64,000 nucleotides of DNA, from contig OY754469.1 in NCBI GenBank assembly GCA_963575645.1, positions 16,448,001 to 16,512,000 on the forward strand, read 5' to 3'. This document shows positions 32,893 to 43,273 of the stretch, in pieces. The translations under genes and the position numbers were made by a program. Source of the stretch: Xanthostigma xanthostigma (Eukaryota; Arthropoda; Insecta; Raphidioptera; Raphidiidae). The notes beneath the pieces were generated by a model that saw nothing but the letters and a program-made list of their open reading frames with translations, had not been told where the DNA came from and did not search any database. Position 1 is the first letter of the stretch. The number at the start of each line of letters is the position of its first letter.

Positions 32893-33243
32893 AAAAAAAT
32901 AAAAATAGGTAAATAAACTTTTAAGTTAAACGCTTTTATTGTACAATCGAGAATGTACTAAAAACTAGTAAATAAATATGAGTCACCATAGGGGGCTTTG
33001 GTTAAACTAAAATAAAATCATGGGGGCATTTATGATCACATTATAGTCGAAGAAGACATTCGAAAGCTAAATATTATTTCTAATCTCAAACAAATGAAAG
33101 TTTTCTACAATGTGCCCCCCATGATTTTATTTTAGTTTAAATAAAGTCGTCTATGGTGATTAAATTTTATTTTCAAGTTTTTAGTACATTCTTGATTGTA
33201 CAATAAAAGCGCTTAAAAGTTTTTTACCTATTTTTATTTTCAA
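32893..33243. mobile_element. Fold-back MITE with about 130-bp arms
   Basis: AAAATAGGTAAATAAACTTTT, CGCTTTTATTGTACAATCGA and AACTAAAATAAAATCATGGG on the left are inverted on the right (33,113-33,243, e.g. CCCATGATTTTATTTTAGTT). The spacer is about 75 bp. No coding. Confidence 0.75.
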
Positions 33244-33966
33244 GTTTTTAGTGTGCTTTATTAAATGAGCGATTTGCATTCAGACGAAAGCCTGAATGGT
33301 CAGTTAGTTATTATAATATTGTATTGTCATCGGAACTACATACGTGTGCAACATTTCAACTCAATCGGATAACGGGAAGTAGTTGAAAAAGCTGTCCCAA
33401 AATTTAAAACAAAGAAATACGGAAACAAAGAAATATACGGAGTCAAGTTAAACAAAAGCGTTTAAAACTAACTCTGCAGATGACGTTTGGATCTGGCACT
33501 GACAACTGACAAGCAACTTTTAGTCAGTCGACTCTTTAGTTGCATGAGTTTCTATAATCAAATGTTCTTATATATGAACTTGAGTACCACCTGCAACTAA
33601 AAATCGGCCGATTAGTGAAATAAAGAAAGTAACAATAATGCATGAGCTTATTACTAAATAAAACAAAACTGTTAAACAGTAGTGTACCAATGGCAAAAAT
33701 CAAACATTAAACACGGTGTAAATTATTAAGCCGTCTTTAGCTTTCAAAGCAGCGTAAAGGCACGTGTCCAATATCAACATTGCCTACTTTGTCTTCGACA
33801 GTTTCGTAAGTTAAGATCGTTAACGACGACATCGGCTCGCTTATCTCCACGTGTTCAAATACAGATTGTTCACACAACCACTTGGCACACTGAACTAAAT
33901 TTCAGACGGCAGTTATGGCGGTTTTTTTTCGTTGGGGTTGAAAAATAGATAATTTTTAGGATTCCA
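33244..33966. other. No recognised gene or repeat
   Basis: Nothing assignable in this AT-rich stretch. Confidence 0.4.
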
Positions 33967-33974
33967 ATCCCACC

Positions 33975-34405
33975 CAGTGCCGGATTAACCTATACGCTAA
34001 CTACGCTGAAGCGTAGGGCGGCACTCATCGGAGGGGCGGCAGGGACGGTTGCAAAAAAAATAAAATTATTTCTAACTAACGAAATGACGGTCTGTCTTGA
34101 ACCTCCAATCGGAATCAGACATTACTAACTGATACCTATAATATTAATATACTCAGCAATAATAAAAAAATCTTATTTACGCTCTTCAATGGGAAAGCAC
34201 TTTTTTCTGTTTCTTCAAATTATTCAATCCGAAAGTCATCACTTCAAGTTCGACTCTTCGAACAGAAATACCCATATGCGATGCAAGGCCTTAGTAACTT
34301 CAATGAAAGAAAAGATAACCTACAGAAACTCGGGAAAACGCTAGCCTTAAGTGGGCGGCAAGCCTGTTTTAGCGTATAGGCGGCACTTGGTATAATCCGG
34401 CAGTG
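33975..34405. mobile_element. hAT element remnant, 431 bp
   Basis: The ends are CAGTGCCGGATTAACC and GGTATAATCCGGCAGTG, and an exact 8-bp duplication ATCCCACC lies at 33,967-33,974 and 34,406-34,413. The subterminal AGCGTAGGGCGGCAC and its counterpart AGCGTATAGGCGGCAC repeat in the two halves. A few codons (NERKDN..KLGKTLALS-like) inside could be a transposase scrap, but this is not secure. Confidence 0.9.
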
Positions 34406-34505
34406 ATCCCACCAAAAATATAAATGTGAAAAAAGGGGCCAAGTTCTCGTCAAAACTGTGTTCTGTTATCTTAAAAAAATAACTGAAATATTAAGTTCCT
34501 TGCCT

Positions 34506-34699
34506 ACACGTTTTTAACAGTGTTTTTATAAGTACAAAAAAATTGTGTGAACTGATAAATTTACTGGTCAAACTTGATTAGTTTTCAAGGGCTCAATATT
34601 GTTGAGTTCTTTAATGAAAACTTGCCAAGTGTGTCCTGTAAATTTATCAGTTCTGCACACATTTTTTTTGTACTTATCAAAACACTCCTAAAAACATGT
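34506..34699. mobile_element. Fold-back MITE with about 60-bp arms
   Basis: ACACGTTTTTAACAGTGTTT, ATAAGTACAAAAAAATTGTG and CTGATAAATTTAC on the left are inverted at about 34,638-34,699. Centre about 70 bp, no coding. Confidence 0.75.
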
Positions 34700-34981
34700 G
34701 AAAAAACAAAATTGAAAACGTCAGTTGGCGTTGCGAATCGATCGAGTTTTTAAGAACATCTATAAAAATTAAATTTCATTTTTTTAATTTCTGAAACAAT
34801 GTCAAATGTAGTATGCTATAATGATACACGTCTAAAAAAGCTGATTCGACCAAAAGTTGTCGCTGTTCAGAAATTTTTAAAACTAGTTTGAGGGAACAGG
34901 AATGGCCTGCTCAGGTTCAACCATTTTCGAATTTTTCTATTTCATTTCTCTCAAATTGTATCAACGAACTATCTGATCTAG

Positions 34982-35134
34982 TATTGAGAGATTTATTTGG
35001 TTGAGGAATTAATTGAAAAATAAGCTTTACCAGAGTATCGATTGTGGCCAACGTTTCGAAAAATATATTTTTCGAAACGTTGGCCACAAGCGATACTCTG
35101 GTAAAGCCTCAACCAAATAAATCTCCTTCAATAC
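34982..35134. mobile_element. Near-perfect palindrome with AACGTTTCG at its centre
   Basis: CTTTACCAGAGTATCG, TGTGGCCAACGTTTCG and AAAAATAT are followed at once by their inverse, so the palindrome has almost no spacer (centre near 35,063). Outer arms GATTTATTTGGTTGAGG match CCTCAACCAAATAAATC after a one-sided 18-bp insert. It would fold into a hairpin of some 60 pairs. Confidence 0.8.
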
Positions 35135-35872
35135 ATATTTTTGGAACAAAAATCTATACTAACTATCTGATCTAGTTTACATTTAGGTCGCAAGAGCTGG
35201 GACCTAGCCTATACGCGGGCCCCCAATCCTACCTACCGCCTGGCTTGCGGCAAGCCACACAAACCAGACCCGTGGGGGGCCCGCGCAGGCTGGGGCCCGA
35301 CTGGCAAACGTCACCTCGACTATACTATATGGCAAGTCCGACGCTGAATATTTAGCAGAGTGCTTTGCGAGACCTTGGCTGGAACACTCCTTCTATGATT
35401 TAATTCGTTAATCGCCGTTGCAGCAATTGATTAAAATGATTTAGATTTAATCCAATAAAATACGGCTTACACAGCAGAATGGCACAGTTGCAGAAACCGC
35501 ATAAATGTTGAACAATATCCAGAAAGTTACGCTTACAACGCATGCATGTGTTAAGCTCAAAAAACGAAAATGCTCGTTGAGCGAAAAAATAGACCACAAC
35601 GCGTTATGTTCTCTTAAAATCATTCACAACGCGAAATTTATGTTGTGGACATTGTTAAAACAACCACATCGCGTTGTTACTAACTCAGAATAAGACCATA
35701 ATACGAATTTCGCTCATGTTTTCATTATATTTGATAACTGCGCGGCGTAATCATTAAAAAACACCAACACGCATTCGGGATGTTAATAAAGAGATGACAA
35801 TAAGGAAACCTAATTTTCTTTAATGTTTCATAATATCATTTATTCATCGAGATATTACCTAAGTATAATACG
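35135..35872. other. GC-rich patch, no recognised gene
   Basis: 35,188-35,330 is GC-rich (CGCGGGCCCCCAATCC, GTGGGGGGCCCGCGCAGG) and looks like the end of a hAT-type element, but I cannot find the matching end. Nothing else is seen. Confidence 0.35.
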
Positions 35873-36175
35873 CGCCACGGATCTAAAAGGTTCGGAAGTT
35901 AGTCACAAACAGCGTCGCAAAGGCACATTTTAGAGCCGTTAAGGCTCACACCACCTCCCAGCTACCTGCACGGAACGTGCGCTCGTCGGTGATTGGTCGT
36001 GATCGCTCGTTGCCTTTGTCATTTGTCGCTTGCCTGCTTAAAGTACTGTCAAGTTGTTATTGCTATTTTAGTTTTGTTGAGTTGCGAGTTTGTAGTTTTT
36101 CAACAGACTGTACAAGCGCAAGCCCGCATTCGCATCTAACTTCCGAGCCTTTTAGATTCGTGGCGCGTATTATAC
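35873..36175. mobile_element. MITE with 28-bp ends, copy 1
   Basis: GTATAATACGCGCCACGG, then ATCTAAAAGG at left, inverted at right (CCTTTTAGAT, then TCGTGGCGCGTATTATAC). CGGTGATTGG-CGTGATCGCTCG occurs inside. A second copy in opposite orientation is at 59,281-59,610. It lies about 800 bp upstream of zinc-finger gene 1. Superfamily not determined. Confidence 0.82.
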
Positions 36176-36448
36176 CTATAATAAACTTCACCAAATACTG
36201 AAATGCAACTGTTTAATTTATATATAATTTAGATACATATAATTGTTTTATATCTATAGTCATAAAGCCCAACCACGTCTGACTCTGGTCAATTTTAGTA
36301 ATTTATTTTTTTAACTCTACTTATTTGTGTAACCATGTTTGCATATTGTTTTTGCCTAGGGCGTATAAACTTTATAAATGCGCCCTTAGATATATTTTGA
36401 AGCTAAATGATTCTGCAAAAACGGTCTACAGTTGTCAGCTTATACCAT

Positions 36449-36671
36449 AGAGATATAAGTAACTAGAGTAACTAGAGTACGCTAGTGCGTATGCTTGCCA
36501 TAAGTGAAAGTGTCATCAGTTAAGAAAGAGAACGCTGCAGACACCAGAACTTGTTTACTCAAATCAGCATTGTTTTGCATCATTAGTTACCAGAGAGATA
36601 AGGAACTGTTTTCTCTCTTAATTGCAGACACTTTCACTGCTATCTCGCGTGATCTATAGTAATATCTCTAT
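36449..36671. repeat. Fold-back sequence upstream of gene 1
   Basis: ATAGAGATAT, AAGTGAAAGTGTC and TTAAGAAAGAGAAC are inverted at 36,610-36,671 (GTTTTCTCTCTTAA, GACACTTTCACT, ATATCTCTAT). It ends about 285 bp before the gene 1 start codon, so it may lie in or near its promoter. Confidence 0.6.
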
Positions 36672-36956
36672 CGTTTATACTTATGTACGAACTATATTTC
36701 ATTATTAAAATAATTCGGTATTCTCGAAAATTGTATGCTAGAAAGGTGCATGATTCTCAGCATTTATTATACAGAACCTGTTGGACTTTATGCTGGAAGA
36801 GCTTGAGCTAATTGAGCTTCGAAGCATGCGGGTGATTCGGCATGAAATCGCACAGCCTTGAGTAATGGATATTGGATCATCTCTAATTCTGACAACTACT
36901 ATCACGTTGAGGTCAGTTCTCTGACTGTGGTTGCGACAATTTCGTGGATAGCAAAA

Positions 36957-39044
36957 ATGGAAACACTTATGCTATCCAACAATAGTCCAATGAAAATGTG
37001 TCGCGTATGTTTATCAGAAAATGGATCAGTTATTGGCATGTTGGAAAATTCATGGACTTTAGGAGTTTCAATACTAGACGCTTTTCAAGCGTGTGCTTCC
37101 GTTTTAGTAAGTATTTTTACACGATAATATTGTTAAGGGACTTTCACTTGTTTATTATCGGTATTGATATCACCAATAATCACCATTCGCAGAGAGATTG
37201 GAACATAGCTTATATTGTTCTGTACTACACATTGAAAACGCTGTATCTGTAAGCGTTGAGAATTGGCCGCATGTTTATATGAAAGTTTTTGCTCAAAATG
37301 AACGATACTATGAAATATGTAACATTCCTGCAAAAATCCTCTGTGTTTTGTTAAACAGGTAACAACAAATGACGTGATTCCTCCTCTGATATGTTCCTTC
37401 TGCAACGAAAAATTGGAAATTGCATATCAATTTCGAACGCAAGCATTACAGTCGGATTTAGCTTTGAATCAAATGGCAAAAAATCTGCGTGAATCGAACG
37501 AAACGAGGGAATGGAATCTAGGTGACGAAACAATTGATACTAAAAGCGATATTAGTATAAAATCCGAGCCCGATGTAGATTGGATTTCTCCGACTAATTG
37601 TCACGAAACCGATCCATTATTATTACCTGAAAATAATTTGACAAAGAGCGAAAAAACAAGTGACAACCATGAAATTTCAAAAAATAAAGTTTATAAATGT
37701 GATCTATGCAGCGACGAATTTTCAAAATTAAAACTGTTAACTGAACACAAAACCGATCACACGCCATGCGTATGCGAAATGTGCGGCGAAACCGTTACGA
37801 ATCTAATTGCGCATAAAAAGATGCACAAATCTCAGTGTAGTCTTTGTAACAAGAGAGTTTCTAGCGCAACGGCTTTAAAAAAACATTTACGTATTCACTA
37901 CGACGAGAAACCGTTTAAATGTGAGACGTGCGGTCGGCAGTTTAGAGACAAAAGCAATTTAAGTTACCATAAAAAGATACACGACGGTTACAAAATTCAT
38001 CAGTGCGAGATTTGTAAAAAATGTCTTCTAAGTAAGAAAGGATTAAAGAAACACAAAGTTACGCACACGGGTATAAAAGCTTACCAGTGTGAATTTTGCT
38101 CCAAATCGTTTGCACATACGGCTAATTTGAGAATCCATAAACGGGTGCATACCGGGGAGAAACCGTACACTTGTGAATATTGCAACAAACCGTTCCGAAA
38201 TCAGAGCAACTTAACAGAACACAGACTTCTACATACCGATGAGAAACCGTACCAGTGCGACGTGTGCGGCGAACGTTTCAATCAACGATTCGGTTTAAAA
38301 AAGCACAAATTCGATGAACATTCCAACACATGCGACGAATCTTGTCGTTGCGACGTGTGCGGCGCAAGATTCCTTTTGCCGTCGTTTTTGAAAAAGCACC
38401 AACGCTCGCATACGAAAGTTATACAGACCGACTGTGATATTTGTAATAAACGTTTTAGTCTTAGTCGTTACGATTTCAAAAAACATCGATTATCGCACGC
38501 AAATGATAATGACAAACCGTACAAATGCAGTATTTGCTTTGAGGGTTTCGAAGAATTGATTCATTTAGATGCACATAAACGCTCACATCCTAAGAAGCGG
38601 AAATATAGGGAGGCGTCTTTTGAATGCACTATTTGTAAAAAATTGTTCGCGAAAAAGGAACGCTTAAAAAATCATATGCGTGTACATACAGGTGAGAAAC
38701 CGTATCAATGCCTTGTATGCAATCGAAGTTTCACCTACTCGTCCAGTTTATTATCACATAGGCGCGTCCATACAGGTGAGAAACCTTACAAGTGCGACGT
38801 GTGCCAACAGAGTTTTGCTAAGCATGGAACGTTACAGTCACATAAAAGAACACATACTGGAGAGAAACCGTTTCAGTGCGATATTTGCGATCAAAGTTTC
38901 GCTCAGCCGAGCACGATGAAAGCTCATAGACGTAGACATACTGGTGAGCAACCTTATCAGTGTGACGTTTGTAACAAAAAGTTTACGCAGATCAAGAAAT
39001 TTAATTTACACAAAAGCGAACACTCGAGCGATATACCTGAATAG
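36957..39044 (+). CDS. ZAD-C2H2 zinc-finger protein, gene 1 (16 fingers)
   Basis: This is a predicted nuclear DNA-binding protein of 611 residues in two exons (36,957-37,106 and 37,359-39,044). The intron of 252 bp has GTAAGT and AACAG borders and is phase 0. The first exon plus the start of the second makes a ZAD (zinc-finger-associated domain), with Cys15/Cys18 in CRVCL and Cys62/Cys65 in ICSFC, then the AYQFR motif. ZADs are known to dimerise. About 100 acidic, polar linker residues follow, then 16 C2H2 fingers; TGEKP-type linkers join the last five. The start is the Met of METLMLS, conserved in all four cluster genes. AATAAA lies at 39,161. Sixteen fingers is the most in the cluster, and this may be closest to the ancestral array. 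The DNA target is unknown. Confidence 0.93.
37107..37358 (+). other. Intron of zinc-finger gene 1
   Basis: It begins GTAAGTATTTTTAC and ends TTTTGTTAAACAG. The donor sequence GTAAGTATTT is identical in all four cluster genes, and the position within the ZAD is the same. Confidence 0.88.
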
Positions 39045-39527
39045 GAAAAAAAAAATGAATTAAAGTATCGGGAATTTCAAATTGAAAACTTAAAATTTGT
39101 TTTCATTTATTTGCTGTTATATTTTATAATTATAATACAACGACGTCTATCTGATTACTAAATAAATAATGTGTTTTAAGTAAAACGATTTTCTCTTATA
39201 GTTATAAGACGGTGACAGAAATGGTCAAGGAGCACTTGGTAGCAGAAATGCTCTCTTTCGTGTAGTCTGAGGCCTGAGCCCCCTTCTACATATCCGCTTA
39301 GTGGGGTAGGGGTCTAGCGCGTTGCGATAGGACGCTGGGGCACTTAAAAAAACGGCAACATTCAAAATTCCTCTACTAAATGGCAGAAAATGACTGAAAG
39401 GACATATTTTCTGCCAATTTATTCCCTGCAAAGACTCAAAAAACGAGACGACGCACCTGGTATTCCTAACTAAAGTTTCGATAGCTGATATGTGAAACCA
39501 TTGACATCTAAAGTAAAAATAATAAAA
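39045..39527. other. Spacer between genes 1 and 2
   Basis: It contains the gene 1 poly(A) signal AATAAA (39,161) and a GC-richer block at about 39,220-39,350 (CCTGAGCCCCCTTCTAC, TAGTGGGGTAGGGGTCTAG) of unknown origin, not shared with the other spacers. The promoter of gene 2 must lie here. Confidence 0.5.
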
Positions 39528-41310
39528 ATGGAAACAATTACGTTATCTACTAACGGTGAAATAAAAATGTGTCGAGTATGCTTATCAGAAAATGGGAAAC
39601 TAATTAACATGTTGGAAAATTCGTGGACTTTGGGAGTCGTAATACTGGACGCGTACCAAGCGTGTGCTTCCGTTTTAGTAAGTATTTAAACACGGTTTTA
39701 TTGTTATGAAGTCCTCGGCAAACCATAATTTATTGTAAGTATTTATGTTGTCAATTCAATATTCTAATTTTATTCCTTTTTTTGTGTAATTATCATAAAC
39801 TAAAACGGTTAAATATTCCTTAAGAAACACGTCAGAATTGAAAATTTAAATCACTGTCTTCATACGTTTAGCTCAAGTAAATATAATCTGAAGATAAATA
39901 TTAAACATCACAATTGCCAACAATTTATTTTAAAATAATTCAAGTACTGTGGTGTAGAGATTTATTATATTATTTTTTTTTTTTGTTAAATAGATAACAA
40001 CTAATGATGTGATTGCTCCTTTAATATGTTCCTTCTGCAACGAAAAATTGGAAACTGCATTCCAGTTTCAGACGCAAGCTTTAAAATCGGACTTGACTTT
40101 GAAACGGATTGCAAAAAATCTACGCGAATCAAATGAATCGCAAGAGTGGAATGCCAACGACCAAACAATTGATAATAAAAATAACATTTTTATAAAATCC
40201 GAGAACGATTATGATTCGAATTCTCCGACGCACTGTTATGATACAGATCCATTATTTTTGTTGCCAGAAAATAATTCGACAAATAGTCAACAACAAAATG
40301 AAAACGATCAAACAGAAAACAAGTTTCACAAATGTGATTTATGTGGGGATGAATTCTCAAAATCCATATTGCTGACCAAACACAAAGTCGACCACAACAC
40401 TTGCTTATGCGAAGTATGCGGCGAGACTGTTCCGAATCTAAATGCACATAAAAAAATGCACAAATATCAGTGTAATCACTGTGATAAGACATTTACTAGC
40501 GCCGGGAGTTTAAAAAAGCATCTATTTATTCACAACGGCGCAAAACCATTTAAATGTGACACATGCGACCGTCAGTTTAGAGATCGTAGCAACTTAACGG
40601 CTCATAAACAGATACATTTTGGCTATAAACCTCATCAGTGTGAAATTTGCAAAAAATGTTATCTTCACAAGGACTCGTTGAAGAATCATAAAATTAAACA
40701 TTCAGATATAAAATCGCATCAATGCGACATTTGCCACAAAATGTTTTCAAAATTGAGCAATTTGCAAATCCATAAACGAATGCATACCGGAGAGAAACCA
40801 TACAGTTGTGAAATTTGCAATAAACCGTTCCGAAATCACAGCAACTTAACAGAACACAAACTTCTACATACAGGTGAAAAACCGTACCAGTGCGATATGT
40901 GCGGCAAACGTTTCAGTCAAAAGACTAATTTAAACGATCACAAACGCGTACATACCGGTGAGAAACCCTATCAATGTGATTCGTGTGATCGAAGTTTTGC
41001 ACATGTAGCCAATCTAATTACACATAAACGCGTGCATACAGGTGAGAAACCTTACAAGTGCGACGTGTGCCAACACAGTTTTGCTAAGCAAGGAACATTA
41101 CAATCACATAGAAGAGTTCACACTGGTGAGAAACCGTTTCAGTGCGATATTTGCGATCAAAGATTCGCACAGCCCAGCACTATGAAATATCACCGACGTA
41201 GACATACTGGTGAGCAACCGTATCAGTGTGATGTTTGTAACAAACATTTTACAGAGATAAAGAAATTTAATTTACATAAAAGCGAACACTTGAGCGATAG
41301 ACCTGAATAG
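39528..41310 (+). CDS. ZAD-C2H2 zinc-finger protein, gene 2 (12 fingers)
   Basis: Two exons (39,528-39,677 and 39,994-41,310) give 488 residues. The 316-bp intron has the same GTAAGTATTT donor and a TTAAATAG acceptor. ZAD cysteines are at 15/18 (CRVCL) and in ICSFC just after the intron; AFQFQ replaces the usual AYQFR. The polar linker contains NSQQQNE. Twelve C2H2 fingers follow, the last seven joined by TGEKP or TGEQP linkers. Compared with gene 1 it lacks the block of fingers after the seventh (those with the LLPSFLKKH and FSLSRYDFKKH helices), so the array has been shortened or gene 1's lengthened. The start METITLS fits the family. AATAAA at 41,463. Its 3' flank is closely similar to that of gene 3. 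Confidence 0.93.
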
Positions 41311-41654
41311 GAAAAAAAAATATAGGCATAAACAAAAGTATTGAAAATATCAATTTAATAACTTTAAATGTGTTTTTATTTAAATTATTATCTGTTTGCG
41401 GTTTTACTGTTATATTTGAAAAAAATAGTCTTAAAACAATGTAATTTATGTGATAAAAATCAAATAAAATATTTGAGATTTTTTATAAAATTTGGAATAT
41501 TTGGAACCTAATAGATAAACACAATACAAGTGTGCAGGTCAAAAAAATTTTGAGTTATATAGGTAGTGGTCGAAACAAAGACGTAAAAGAATAATTAAAT
41601 AGACTGAGCAACTAATATAATACCGATAACATTTCAGTTTTGAAGGATATAAAA

Positions 41655-42322
41655 AAAAAAATTGGTTGTCTGTAAAGTCGGTTTACGGACGATAGTTTTA
41701 CGTGATAACGTATTCCGTAATACATAACCTAAACCTCCCAAAATTTGGTTTCAATCCGCTTATCCTTGGTGTCGGAATGATAAGAAATGTCAAAAGTGAC
41801 GTTTGCAACTTACAAAGTATTATGTTCTAATAATAATTAGTTATTCCAATACTTAACTTAGAAGGCTTTGCATTTCACAATATATTAATGTCAAAAAATT
41901 GAATTAAACATTAGAAATGCAGCTGTTTTCATGTTAAGACAAGACATACGTTTGCTTCTAATTTCCATGTACGGCAAACAAAGACAACCGACCGCGTCGC
42001 GCCATGCATTACACAACATTGCATTTATACAGCTATTTTTCTATATAAATTTGTATAAAATATTTTTCTATATAAATTTGTATAAAAAAACTGTTTAGGC
42101 AAATTCTGTTATACGAAATCTATGTAAAATGTTCTCCTCTTTCGTTTAAGACTGGTTTCAAACCGATCTGATTTAAATTGAGCGAGAAATTAGCAAAAAG
42201 CACGCACAGGGTCAGGCGGAACGTTAGGAACGTTACGTTACACTTTTTCGAACATGCTGCCGGTGTTTTATCAATTTATAATATTGGTGATTCATCAATT
42301 TATAAGACGTTATCACGTCAAA
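41655..42322. mobile_element. Insertion present only in spacer copy 1
   Basis: Against the uninterrupted sequence at about 45,550, roughly 665 bp are extra here. The ends carry GTTTTACGTGATAACGT and ACGTTATCACGTCAAAAC, the same inverted ends as the element at 31,041-31,196. An interior block (41,735-42,190; AAAATTTGGTTTCAATCCGC) is shared with 51,585-52,005 and is probably itself an insertion or a fused element. Confidence 0.72.
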
Positions 42323-43210
42323 ACGAGAATTATTGAGGTTTATAAATTTTATATTGTTGGTAAAATATATTTTAAATTTATTTAATCAAATTCAATAAAA
42401 ACTTTGTCAAAAACATATTTTACACCTAAAATAAAAAGGCGTATTTACTGACCGTGGGATAATTATTTCGTGATTTCTTACATAGCATATTTAATCATCT
42501 TTAAGAATAGTGAAAAATTATAAATTCACCCAAAAATGTATTCATTCACACCAAAATCGCAAAAAAATTTCACTTTCGAAAAAATATTAAAATACTACTG
42601 ATCTGGTCTTCATGGTAATTTGGCTGCTACAGATAGATGAATTTGCAACGTTAACAATTAATGTCGGCTCAGAGAAAAATGAAAATTATAAAGTGTCGGG
42701 TACAGACTGGCTCTGCTAAAGTTTATTTTAATTTTATTTTATCTAGATCACTGATAACATCAATAATTACAATTGATTTGAATGTCATTTCTATTAATTA
42801 TGTTTTATCAATTACATCATTCAACGATCAGTTGCAGTTGGCAACATTGATATAAATTTGTTTTCATCAGTGTAGTTAAGAATGTGATTAGTTGTAGCCT
42901 GTGGACAGAAAAAGATGTAAGAGCAAAGCTGTAGGTATCTCTTTTATTTATTTATCTAAGGATCGAAAGTAGCTCGAACTGGTTAGCTGACACACGACCA
43001 AATATCGATAATCGTTGTCAATCAAGCACAATGTTATTTATTTTGAAATGGTAGTTATTTCTGACAATTATCGCAACAATGGACTCCCGGCGGCCAATTC
43101 ATGAGATAACCACTATACCCCTACTGGCAGAGATAACAAATTAAATTTTAGAGAATTCTCGGTACCGATTTGAGAGTCATATTGAAAAAGTAACGAGACG
43201 AAGCTTCTAG

Positions 43211-43262
43211 CATTGTGAACAGAATTCGACTATCGGAATAGTCGAATTCTCTGTTCACAATG
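43211..43262. promoter_or_regulatory. Inverted repeat just upstream of gene 3
   Basis: CATTGTGAACAGAATTCGAC and TAT, a CGGA loop, then the complement with two extra bases (ATAGTCGAATTC, TCTGTTCACAATG). The 23-bp stem ends 11 bp before the ATG at 43,274, so it lies in the probable 5' untranslated region or core promoter. In gene 4 the same arms are split by a 1.9-kb insertion. Any function is inference. Confidence 0.55.
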
Positions 43263-43273
43263 ATAATTCCACA

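Larger units (their letters stand above)
41311..43273. other. Spacer between genes 2 and 3 (duplicated unit, copy 1)
   Basis: 41,311-41,650 and 42,323-43,238 are nearly identical to 45,220-45,555 and 45,556-46,472 in the next spacer. It holds the gene 2 poly(A) signal, an inserted element (41,655-42,322), and the hairpin at 43,211-43,262 just before gene 3. A 64-codon frame (42,661-42,855) is repeated in both copies but is not convincing as a gene. Confidence 0.8.

Noticed and set aside
35188-35330. GC-rich patch as a CpG island or promoter
   Set aside because: It is short, has G- and C-runs like the hAT subterminal parts seen elsewhere here, and no gene follows.
38295-38919. Frames overlapping the finger arrays (also 44,852-45,091 and 49,914-50,153)
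   Set aside because: They are shifted-frame shadows of the C2H2 repeats, recurring in each gene because the finger DNA recurs.
39225-39431. Proline- and arginine-rich - strand frame between genes 1 and 2
   Set aside because: No domain recognised; the GC-richer block may be an old repeat, but no ends or coding constraint can be seen.
42661-42855. 64-codon frame repeated at 45,897-46,091 with one amino-acid change
   Set aside because: It lies inside a non-coding spacer that is conserved just as strongly on all sides because of recent duplication; it has no known domain and no sign of codon constraint.
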